A stretch of DNA of 12,694 nt. Origin: an uncultured Bacteroidales bacterium (lineage in GTDB: Bacteria > Bacteroidota > Bacteroidia > Bacteroidales > Bacteroidaceae). The stretch lies in the NCBI GenBank assembly GCA_902783615.1, contig CACZRQ010000220.1:1-12694 (forward strand). Reading direction: 5' to 3'. Positions 7,043-12,694 of the stretch are shown in pieces. How positions within the stretch are numbered: position 1 is the stretch's first letter; each line of letters opens with the position of its first letter. The notes under the pieces were generated by a model. It ran no database searches. It saw only the letters and a list, made by a program, of their open reading frames with translations, and had not been told where the DNA came from. The position numbers were made by a program, and so were the translations under genes.

Positions 7043-9037
7043 TCAATCCCTCTCCTGCACCAAACCACTGCGGAAGGCTACCAAGAGCTTCTGCAACTCG
7101 TTCACCTGCTCGCGAATCTCACGACCCTTGTCGGTATCCCTCACCATCATGCGCTGCTGGGAGTAATCCACCAGGAAGATGGTGGATTTGATGTCGAGAC
7201 CTTCCTTGATGGCTTTCTCCCTGCTCTCGAAGGGTTCGTGCTGCACCAGCTGGAAGCCATGACTATGATACACCAAGGTATAGCCTGCAATGCCAGTAGT
7301 AGGTTGGTAGGCCTTCGAGAAGCCACCATCGATGACCAGCAGTTTGCCATCGGCCTTGACGGGTTTCTCGCCCTTGATGGTGCGCACAGGCACATGACCA
7401 TTGATGATATGTGAATGCGTTCCGGGCTCTATACCAAACTCTCTCAATATGTTATCGCACACCTCTGCTTGGTCGCGCAGCACATAGTAATGGCCTTTCT
7501 CTTCTTTGTAGGTCTCCTTGTCGGCCACGAAATAGCGCTCAAAAGTAGCCATCTTGCTCTTGTCGAAGGTTGGTGTATCGGCACCACACCACAGATACCA
7601 GGCATAGTCCATGGCATTGCGCTTGCGCTGCTTATCATGATCCTCGTAGTAGGCGGCACGCAGCATACGGTCGGCTTTCTGCAGCAAGTTCTTGCCCCAA
7701 TACTCCTTCTGGCCAATCTGCACATGCTTGAATGAGCCATCGGCATTCAACGGGATAGAGGCATGGAACAGCAAGTTGCTGTTCGACACCTTATACATGC
7801 TGCCGTTAGAGAAGAGACAATGCATGTGCTTGCGCAATTTCTCGCTGTTCATGAACGAAGCATAAATCTTGTCCATGATGTCGCGTTCCTCATCGTTCAA
7901 CACATAAGGGTTAGCAGGATCAACAGTAGGCATGAAGTAGTCGAGCATCTCATAATCCTTTTCGCCAATGCGGATGGTGCCTTTCTGGAAATCAATCTTA
8001 TCCAGTAGCAGGCGGTCTTCCATCTTATATTCAGGATGACGGCGTATGATTTCGGCCTCAAGCTTGAACTGGATGATGGTAATGGCCTTGTGCATTTGGG
8101 CAATCAGGCGCTGAGTCTTTTCATCGGGCTTGTTGTCGGCATACTCGCTGATGATAGGTTGGAAACGTTCGCACGGATCGTCCTTATAGGTATCCATCGC
8201 GAAGGTGGCCAACGGCAACAGGTTGATGCCATAGCCATCCTCCAGCGTGCCAAGGTTGGCATAGCGCATACACATGCGGATGACATTGGCGATACAGGCC
8301 ATGTTGCCTGATGCTGCTCCCATCCACAGCACATCGTGGTTGCCCCACTGGATATCGAAGTTGTGGTAATCGCAGAGGGTATCCATGATGATGTGGGCAC
8401 CTGTTCCACGATCGAAGATATCGCCCACGATGTGGAGCGAATCGATGCAGAGGCGCTGGATGAGATTGCACATCGCCACGATGAAGGCATCAGCTCGCTT
8501 GGTGGAGATGATGGTCTTGATGATGCCATCTAAATAAGCCTCCTTGTTGGGGTCGATGCTCGACTCATGCAGCAATTCCTGGATAATGTATTCGAAGTCC
8601 TTGGGCAACGCCTTGCGCACCTTCGAACGTGTATATTTTGACGAAACGTTCTGACACACACGCACTAAGCGATTCAATGTGATGCGATACCAGTCGTTCA
8701 GATCTTCTTCCTGCTTCTTGATAAGGCGCAACTTCTCTTCGGGATAATAGATGAGGGTGCAGAGGTCTTTCTTCTCCTGATCGCGTAGCGAGTGGGCAAA
8801 GATCTCGTTCACCTTGCGTTTCACGGTGCCAGAGGCGTTTTTCAAAACATGTTGAAACGCCTCATACTCACCATGTACGTCGCTCAAAAAATGCTCAGTA
8901 CCCTTGGGCAAATTGAGGATGGCCTCCAAGTTGATAATTTCAGAACTGGCGGCAGCGATGGTGGGGAAACTACGGGCAAGCAACTGCAGGTAGTGCACAT
9001 CATCGATGATATCTTCGGGTGTCAGGTTGTCAATCAT
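7043..9037 (-). CDS. fbp: Fructose-1,6-bisphosphatase, class III
   Basis: Hydrolyses fructose 1,6-bisphosphate to fructose 6-phosphate, the committed step of gluconeogenesis, in the cytoplasm. 664 residues, close to the Bacillus subtilis class III enzyme (about 670). This class belongs to the calcineurin-like metallophosphatase fold, and its metal-binding signatures are visible: SDVHGEYEAF (52-61), GDIFDRGTGAH (205-215), WGNHDVLWMG (231-240), and downstream FHASIPLN, INGHVPV and VIDGGFSKAYQPTTGIAGYT-type segments. The start MIDNLTPEDI fits family N-termini. It is monocistronic: its own -7 element at 9063-9070, a divergent tRNA gene behind, and a strong terminator ahead. The 3' untranslated region is about 135 nt. 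Confidence 0.97.
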   Translation of the reverse strand: MIDNLTPEDIIDDVHYLQLLARSFPTIAAASSEIINLEAILNLPKGTEHFLSDVHGEYEAFQHVLKNASGTVKRKVNEIFAHSLRDQEKKDLCTLIYYPEEKLRLIKKQEEDLNDWYRITLNRLVRVCQNVSSKYTRSKVRKALPKDFEYIIQELLHESSIDPNKEAYLDGIIKTIISTKRADAFIVAMCNLIQRLCIDSLHIVGDIFDRGTGAHIIMDTLCDYHNFDIQWGNHDVLWMGAASGNMACIANVIRMCMRYANLGTLEDGYGINLLPLATFAMDTYKDDPCERFQPIISEYADNKPDEKTQRLIAQMHKAITIIQFKLEAEIIRRHPEYKMEDRLLLDKIDFQKGTIRIGEKDYEMLDYFMPTVDPANPYVLNDEERDIMDKIYASFMNSEKLRKHMHCLFSNGSMYKVSNSNLLFHASIPLNADGSFKHVQIGQKEYWGKNLLQKADRMLRAAYYEDHDKQRKRNAMDYAWYLWCGADTPTFDKSKMATFERYFVADKETYKEEKGHYYVLRDQAEVCDNILREFGIEPGTHSHIINGHVPVRTIKGEKPVKADGKLLVIDGGFSKAYQPTTGIAGYTLVYHSHGFQLVQHEPFESREKAIKEGLDIKSTIFLVDYSQQRMMVRDTDKGREIREQVNELQKLLVAFRSGLVQERD

Positions 9038-9062
9038 AATTTTTCTTTTTTAATTATGGGTG

Positions 9063-9070
9063 TAAAGATA
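9063..9070 (-). promoter_or_regulatory. Candidate -7 element for fbp
   Basis: TATCTTTA (9070-9063, minus strand) matches TAnnTTTG at seven positions and sits about 26 nt before the fbp ATG. No TTTG is found at the -33 distance, so support is moderate. Confidence 0.4.
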
Positions 9071-9141
9071 AACATTTTATTCCATTATTCGGTAATAAAG
9101 ACAAGAAATGTTATGTTTGGGGCAAACAAATGCCGAAAAAA

Positions 9142-9173
9142 TTTGGTTGTTTAGAAAAAACAGACTACATTTG
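9142..9173 (+). promoter_or_regulatory. Promoter of the tRNA-Pro gene
   Basis: TTTG (9142-9145), a 20-nt spacer and TACATTTG (9166-9173) together match the Bacteroidetes primary sigma promoter. The start point would be near 9178-9180, about 44 nt before the mature tRNA. Confidence 0.75.
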
Positions 9174-9177
9174 CATC

Positions 9178-9204
9178 CGCAATTAGGGGCAACCCATGAT
9201 TGCG
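9178..9204 (+). other. Leader hairpin upstream of tRNA-Pro
   Basis: CGCAAT (9178-9183) pairs with ATTGCG (9199-9204), and inside it GGG (9186-9188) pairs with CCC (9193-9195) around a GCAA tetraloop. It lies between the predicted transcription start and the tRNA 5' end (9223). It may help fold or process the precursor; function is not known. Confidence 0.45.
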
Positions 9205-9222
9205 AATGTGAATAAAGATGTT

Positions 9223-9297
9223 CGGGGTGTAGCTCAGTCCGGTTAGAGTATACGTCTGGGGGGCGTGGGGTCGCTAGTTCGAATCTAGTCACCCCGA
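9223..9297 (+). tRNA. tRNA-Pro (anticodon GGG)
   Basis: A complete cloverleaf of 75 nt. The acceptor stem CGGGGTG pairs with CACCCCG. The D-arm is GCTC...GAGT. The anticodon arm TACGT-CTGGGGG-GCGTG gives anticodon GGG with U33 and G37. The T-arm is GCTAG-TTCGAAT-CTAGT. The C1-G72 first pair and discriminator A73 are normal for bacterial tRNA-Pro. The 3' CCA is not encoded (bases after A73 are CAT), so it must be added after transcription. It reads CCC and CCU codons. Confidence 0.96.
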
Positions 9298-9304
9298 CAT
9301 TGAA

Positions 9305-9346
9305 GGAAGCAGGATGGAAACCAAGGTTTTATCCTGCTTTCGTTTT
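9305..9346 (+). terminator. Intrinsic terminator of tRNA-Pro
   Basis: AAGCAGGAT (9307-9315) pairs perfectly with ATCCTGCTT (9331-9339), with a further inner pairing of AAAC and GTTT, and the stem is followed by TCGTTTT. It starts about ten bases after the tRNA. It has no U-run in the minus orientation, so it does not clearly serve the convergent patatin gene. Confidence 0.75.
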
Positions 9347-9371
9347 ATGGAGAGACTTGAAACACTTAATG

Positions 9372-10223
9372 TTATTTACTAAATTCTATCCCAGCTGCGC
9401 ACTGGTATCCCTCATCGTAGAGTGCCTGCAACTTACTGACATTCTTTTCCATACGACCTACCTGGATTGGATTTACGGGACGAATGACGATGGCTTTGCC
9501 CTCGCGCTCCAGCTCTTCCAACTGTTCGAGTTGATGGTTATACATCTGGCCTCGCAGGCGAATGGACACTTTCAGGCGAGGGTAGTTGCGATAAAGGAAA
9601 CTGGGAATGTGAGGCTTTTTCTCGCTTTTGCGATAGCCAGCATTGCGGGTGAGCACCACCACCACGCGTTCGTAGCCCTGACTGAAGGCTCGCTCGAAAG
9701 GGATGGAGTCGGTGATGCCACCATCGAGCTGAGGACGCCCATCCACCATCGACATCGGACAGCCGAAAGGAAGGCTGCAGGAAGCCTTGACAATATCGAT
9801 GATGCGCTTTGAGTCGTTTTTCTCCTCCCAATACATGGGGCGGCCCGTCTGACAATCTGTGGTGACCATCTCAAATCGCTCAGGACTATTGGCAAAAACA
9901 TCGTAACGATAAGGAATCACACGCTCAGGGAAATCGTAGAACATCAGGCGGAAGTCCATGATGTTGCGCTGGGTGAAGAGGTATTTCAAACCGATGTAAT
10001 TGTATTGTTCCAGCAAATCGATGTTGGCCTTGCGTGCCCTACCCCGCTGGTGCGACATGTAAGAAAGGCCATTGCTGGCACCTGCACTCACCCCAATGAC
10101 GTAAGGAAAGCGGATGCCCCGATCCATGAAATTGTCGAGCACACCGCAGGTGAACACGCCCCGCATGCCCCCACCCTCTAAGACAAGGGCAGTTTTATCG
10201 TCAAGAATAACCCTTTGAGTCAT
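9372..10223 (-). CDS. Patatin-like phospholipase family protein
   Basis: Predicted lipid acyl hydrolase with a Ser-Asp dyad, probably cytoplasmic since there is no signal peptide. 283 residues. The oxyanion-hole motif is GGGMRG (17-22), the nucleophile elbow is GVSAG with Ser46, and the catalytic Asp is in LDGG (Asp167). SFLYRNYPRL and the C-terminal segment KAIVIRPVNPIQVGRMEKN fit the bacterial YjjU-like branch of patatins. The real substrate is not known; phospholipid remodelling is the usual guess. The ATG at 10223 is about 20 nt from its -7 element, leaving a short leader. It is convergent with tRNA-Pro and divergent from the C1 peptidase gene. Confidence 0.92.
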   Translation of the reverse strand: MTQRVILDDKTALVLEGGGMRGVFTCGVLDNFMDRGIRFPYVIGVSAGASNGLSYMSHQRGRARKANIDLLEQYNYIGLKYLFTQRNIMDFRLMFYDFPERVIPYRYDVFANSPERFEMVTTDCQTGRPMYWEEKNDSKRIIDIVKASCSLPFGCPMSMVDGRPQLDGGITDSIPFERAFSQGYERVVVVLTRNAGYRKSEKKPHIPSFLYRNYPRLKVSIRLRGQMYNHQLEQLEELEREGKAIVIRPVNPIQVGRMEKNVSKLQALYDEGYQCAAGIEFSK

Positions 10224-10243
10224 GTTTTTTCATTTTTATAGAG

Positions 10244-10251
10244 CAAAGGTA
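10244..10251 (-). promoter_or_regulatory. -7 element for the patatin gene
   Basis: TACCTTTG (10251-10244, minus strand) is a full TAnnTTTG match about 20 nt before the ATG at 10223. No TTTG at -33; that position falls on the opposing promoter's -7 element. Confidence 0.6.
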
Positions 10252-10273
10252 AGCATTTTTAAGATAATTTACT

Positions 10274-10281
10274 TAACTTTG
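10274..10281 (+). promoter_or_regulatory. -7 element for the C1 peptidase gene
   Basis: TAACTTTG (10274-10281) is a full TAnnTTTG match followed by CAG, about 40 nt before the start codon at 10321. Its -33 position overlaps the patatin -7 element on the opposite strand. Confidence 0.65.
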
Positions 10282-10320
10282 CAGCGTTTGATTGGAAAAA
10301 TAAAACTAAAAACAATAATT

Positions 10321-11526
10321 ATGATGAAGAAAACATTGTTATTTGCTGCTTTGGGTCTGCTGAGCCTCAACATGGCAGCACAGGATGCCCCCAAGGAAGA
10401 CGAGGGCTTCAAGTTTACTGTAGTGAAGGAAATCCCCATTACCAGTGTGAAGAACCAGGCTCGCGCAGGCACGTGCTGGTGCTATTCAGGCTTGGCTTTT
10501 TTAGAGTCTGAACTGCTGAAACAAGGCAAGGGCACTTACGACTTTAGCGAGATGTTCATTGTGAAGAACACCTATATGGACCGTGCCGAGACAGCCGTTC
10601 GTACCCATGGTGACGCCAGCTTCTCTCAGGGTGGTTCGTTCTACGATGTGCTGTATGGCATGGAACACTTCGGACTGGTGCCCGATGAGGTGATGCCTGC
10701 AGGTGCCATGTATGGCGACACCATCAGTAACCACACTGAGCTGAGTGCCATTGCCGATGCTGCTGTGGCAGCTATCGCAGAAGGTCGTCTGCGTAGCCTG
10801 CAGCACGACAAGGATGGCAACATGCTGTGGAAGAAGGCCGTAAAGGCTATTCACGATGTGTATCTGGGTCCAGATCCTACCACTTTCACATACAATGGCA
10901 AGAGCTATACTCCGAAGACTTTCTTCGAGAGCACAGGCCTGAAGGCAAGCGACTATATCTCACTGACTTCTTACACCCATCATCCTTTCTATGAGCCATT
11001 TGTGCTGGAGATTCAGGACAACTGGCGTTGGGCACAGAGCTACAACCTGCCTATCGATGAACTGATGGAAGTGTTCGACTATGCCATCAACAATGGCTAC
11101 ACCGTGCTGTGGGGCTCTGACGTGAGCGAGGAAGGTTTTAACCGTCAGGGTGTTGGCGTTCTGCCTGATATCGACAAGGTGGTTGAGCTGAGTGGATCAG
11201 ACATGGCTCACTGGCTGAAACTGCCTGCTACCCAACGCGATGTGACTTCAAAGCCAAGTCCTCAGAAGTGGGTTACCCAGCAGGAGCGTCAGATTGCTTA
11301 CGATAACTATGAGACTACCGACGACCACGGCATGCTGATTTACGGTACTGCCAAGGATCAGGATGGCACCGATTATTACATGGTGAAGAACTCTTGGGGC
11401 GACAGCGGCAAGTATCACGGTCTGTGGTATGTATCAAAGGCTTTTGTTCGCTACAAGACGATGAATATCGTGGTGAACAAGAAGGCTGTTCCTAAGAGCT
11501 TGTTGGATAAGTTGGGAGTTAAGTGA
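10321..11526 (+). CDS. Exported C1B cysteine peptidase, bleomycin hydrolase/PepC-like
   Basis: Papain-fold peptidase of the bleomycin hydrolase/aminopeptidase C branch. 401 residues from the ATG at 10321; codons upstream as far as 10222 are open but overlap the promoter and give no family sequence. The N-terminus MMKKTLLFAALGLLSLNMAAQ is a Sec signal peptide with likely cleavage after Ala20, so this form works in the periplasm or outside, unlike the cytoplasmic PepC of lactic acid bacteria. Oxyanion Gln46 and catalytic Cys52 lie in NQARAGTCWCYS, His336 in TTDDHGMLI, and Asn357 in MVKNSWGDSG, so the catalytic set is intact. A second Cys54 next to the active site is not typical of papain. The C-terminal tail ends LDKLGVK; in bleomycin hydrolases the C-terminus reaches into the active site. 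No operon partner; a terminator follows. Confidence 0.93.
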   Translation: MMKKTLLFAALGLLSLNMAAQDAPKEDEGFKFTVVKEIPITSVKNQARAGTCWCYSGLAFLESELLKQGKGTYDFSEMFIVKNTYMDRAETAVRTHGDASFSQGGSFYDVLYGMEHFGLVPDEVMPAGAMYGDTISNHTELSAIADAAVAAIAEGRLRSLQHDKDGNMLWKKAVKAIHDVYLGPDPTTFTYNGKSYTPKTFFESTGLKASDYISLTSYTHHPFYEPFVLEIQDNWRWAQSYNLPIDELMEVFDYAINNGYTVLWGSDVSEEGFNRQGVGVLPDIDKVVELSGSDMAHWLKLPATQRDVTSKPSPQKWVTQQERQIAYDNYETTDDHGMLIYGTAKDQDGTDYYMVKNSWGDSGKYHGLWYVSKAFVRYKTMNIVVNKKAVPKSLLDKLGVK

Positions 11527-11529
11527 TTG

Positions 11530-11592
11530 ACAATGGACAATTGACGATTGACAATTGACTATTGACAATTAACTATTAACAATTGACGATTA
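11530..11592 (+). repeat. Tandem 14-bp repeat array
   Basis: Four head-to-tail 14-bp units, ACAATTGACGATTG (11537), ACAATTGACTATTG (11551), ACAATTAACTATTA (11565) and ACAATTGACGATTA (11579), preceded by a half unit (ACAATGG, 11530). They lie between the peptidase stop codon and its terminator. Each unit contains the palindrome CAATTG or its variant. Very similar AT-rich arrays are common after genes in Bacteroidales genomes; role unknown. Confidence 0.85.
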
Positions 11593-11625
11593 GTGGAGGT
11601 GGTTATCCCATCTCCACTTTTTTCT
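11592..11625 (+). terminator. Intrinsic terminator after the C1 peptidase gene
   Basis: AGTGGAGGTGG (11592-11602) pairs with CCATCTCCACT (11608-11618), ten Watson-Crick pairs plus one G-U, around a TTATC loop, followed by TTTTTC. It begins at the last base of the repeat array. Confidence 0.88.
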
Positions 11626-11656
11626 TATTATATATGGTGGAGTGAAAGTTTTTTCG

Positions 11657-11664
11657 TAACTTTG
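11657..11664 (+). promoter_or_regulatory. -7 element of the etfBA promoter
   Basis: TAACTTTG (11657-11664) followed by CAG matches the Bacteroidetes -7 consensus. No TTTG occurs at -33. The leader to the etfB ATG would be about 42 nt. Confidence 0.65.
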
Positions 11665-11665
11665 C

Positions 11666-11679
11666 AGCCAAATTTGGCT
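11666..11679. promoter_or_regulatory. Perfect 14-bp palindrome at the etfB start site
   Basis: AGCCAAATTTGGCT is exactly self-complementary and begins two bases after the -7 element, covering the expected transcription start. It is placed where a repressor would bind; an RNA hairpin is the other reading, though the loop would be small. Confidence 0.45.
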
Positions 11680-11712
11680 AAGGCTGTTTGAAAATAACTT
11701 AAAATAAACAAT

Positions 11713-12606
11713 ATGAGTTTGAAAATCGTAGTATTGGCAAAACAAGTACCCGACACCCGAAATGTGGGGAAAGATGCCATGAAAGCCGATGGAACCATCA
11801 ACCGTGCGGCTTTACCTGCCATCTTCAATCCGGAGGATTTGAACGCTTTGGAGCAGGCACTCAGACTGAAAGACGCTTTCCCAGGCTCTACCGTAACGCT
11901 GCTGACAATGGGACCTGGACGTGCAGCAGAAATTATCCGTGAAGGACTCTTCCGTGGCGCCGATGGCGGTTATCTCTTGACCGACCGTGCTTTTGCAGGC
12001 GCTGATACGCTGGCAACTTCTTACGCTATCGCTACCGCCATCCGCAAGATTGGCGAGTACGACATCATCTTGGGTGGTCGTCAGGCTATCGATGGCGATA
12101 CCGCTCAGGTGGGTCCGCAGGTGGCAGAGAAATTAGGCTTGCCACAGGTTACTTACGCAGAAGAAATCGTTAGTTTGGACGAGGCAACCCGCAAGGTGGT
12201 GATCCGTCGCCACATCGACGGTGGTGTGGAAACCGTAGAGGCTCCGCTGCCATTGGTGGTGACCGTGAACGGAAGTGCTGCTCCTTGCCGCCCTCGCAAT
12301 GCCAAGCTGGTGCAGAAATACAAACGTGCCTTGGGTGCACAGGAGAAGGCTGCCATTACGAAAGACGCTGGCACATTGCCATACGCCGAGCTGTATGAGC
12401 AGCGTCCTTACCTGAATTTGGTGGAATGGACGGCTGCTGATGTGGATGCCGACTTCGAACAGTGCGGCTTGAGTGGCTCACCCACCAAGGTGAAGACTGT
12501 ACAGAACATCGTGTTCCAAGCTAAGGAGTGCCAAACACTTACTTGCAGCGACACCGATGTGGAAGGTTTGATTAAAGAATTGTTGGACAAGAAGATAATC
12601 GGCTAA
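11713..12606 (+). CDS. etfB: Electron transfer flavoprotein subunit beta
   Basis: Beta subunit of the heterodimeric flavoprotein that passes electrons from acyl-CoA dehydrogenases or related enzymes. 297 residues, cytoplasmic. The N-terminus MSLKIVVLAKQVPDT is the family signature, followed by NPEDLNALEQALRLKD and VTLLTMGPG. The nucleotide-binding stretch GGRQAIDGDTAQVGPQ (about 121-136) carries DGDTAQVGP, the form seen in anaerobic EtfB proteins, including electron-bifurcating ones, rather than the DDDCNQTGQ-like form of mitochondrial ETF. The C-terminal half is somewhat longer than the mitochondrial protein (about 255). etfA starts 4 nt after the stop, so the two subunits are co-translated. 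The enzyme partner is not in the window. Confidence 0.95.
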   Translation: MSLKIVVLAKQVPDTRNVGKDAMKADGTINRAALPAIFNPEDLNALEQALRLKDAFPGSTVTLLTMGPGRAAEIIREGLFRGADGGYLLTDRAFAGADTLATSYAIATAIRKIGEYDIILGGRQAIDGDTAQVGPQVAEKLGLPQVTYAEEIVSLDEATRKVVIRRHIDGGVETVEAPLPLVVTVNGSAAPCRPRNAKLVQKYKRALGAQEKAAITKDAGTLPYAELYEQRPYLNLVEWTAADVDADFEQCGLSGSPTKVKTVQNIVFQAKECQTLTCSDTDVEGLIKELLDKKIIG

Positions 12607-12610
12607 AACT

Positions 12611-12694
12611 ATGAACAATGTATTTGTATATTGTGAGATTGAAGGCACAACCGTAGCCGAAGTATCTCAGGAGCTGCTGACCAAGGGTCGCAAG
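12611..12694 (+). CDS. etfA: Electron transfer flavoprotein subunit alpha (5' part only)
   Basis: The first 28 codons (MNNVFVYCEIEGTTVAEVSQ and on) are visible; the rest lies beyond the window. The sequence matches the start of EtfA, where a VFVYCE-like strand is followed by a helix that begins the alpha/beta N-terminal domain. The 4-nt spacing from etfB and the conserved etfB-etfA order support the call. EtfA carries the C-terminal FAD-binding domain in known ETFs. Confidence 0.88.
   Translation, partial: MNNVFVYCEIEGTTVAEVSQELLTKGRK

Noticed and set aside
9077..9292. 71-residue open frame antisense to tRNA-Pro (MTRFELATPRPP start)
   Set aside because: It is the well-known spurious reading frame produced by the complement of a tRNA gene; the cloverleaf fully explains the sequence.
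9223..9346. Integration site of a mobile element at the tRNA 3' end
   Set aside because: No integrase is nearby and no copy of the tRNA 3' end is found in the flanking sequence; the tRNA is followed directly by its own terminator.
10222..10320. Upstream extension of the C1 peptidase frame starting at 10222
   Set aside because: It runs through the promoter, overlaps the patatin start and has no family similarity; the signal peptide starts at 10321.
11530..11592. Possible CRISPR array
   Set aside because: The units are only 14 bp and directly abutting, with no spacers and no cas genes nearby.

Overview
The window looks like a stretch of chromosome from a member of Bacteroidales, probably Prevotellaceae or a close relative. 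The evidence is promoters of the Bacteroidetes type (TAnnTTTG at -7, with TTTG about 19-20 nt upstream in the two clearest cases), starts without a Shine-Dalgarno sequence, a BtuB/BtuG-type surface vitamin B12 system, a class III fructose-1,6-bisphosphatase, and a lipoprotein with a Bacteroidetes-like surface export signal. The family assignment is my inference. I see no insertion sequence, integrase, phage gene or CRISPR array.

Layout. Bases 1-4260 (minus strand) hold a cobalamin uptake operon: a promoter, a cobalamin riboswitch (about 4046-4220), btuB (TonB-dependent outer-membrane receptor), btuG (surface beta-propeller lipoprotein that captures B12) and btuF (periplasmic binding lipoprotein, cut by the window edge). 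The inner-membrane ABC genes btuC/btuD would be expected just beyond base 1. Bases 4319-6872 (minus strand) hold a nitrogen operon: a PII signal protein (glnK type), the ammonium channel amtB, and a small outer-membrane beta-barrel of the TorF/TIGR02001 type, closed by a hairpin. Bases 6875-9070 (minus strand) hold fbp, the gluconeogenic class III FBPase. Its terminator is stacked directly on the PII promoter.

A tRNA-Pro(GGG) gene with its own promoter and terminator (9142-9346, plus strand) is divergent from fbp. A patatin-like phospholipase (minus strand) and an exported C1B cysteine peptidase of the bleomycin hydrolase/PepC type (plus strand) are transcribed away from each other from overlapping promoters at about 10244-10281. 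The peptidase gene is followed by a 14-bp tandem repeat array and a strong terminator. The window ends in etfB and the first 28 codons of etfA, encoding an electron transfer flavoprotein.

Most of the region is housekeeping and nutrient-scavenging metabolism. The less ordinary parts are the riboswitch-driven surface B12 capture operon, the outer-membrane barrel attached to glnK-amtB with an atypical PII T-loop, and several small regulatory structures: the terminator stacked on a promoter, a palindrome at the etfB start site, a tRNA leader hairpin and the 14-bp repeat array. I did not find a clearly undescribed multi-gene system.
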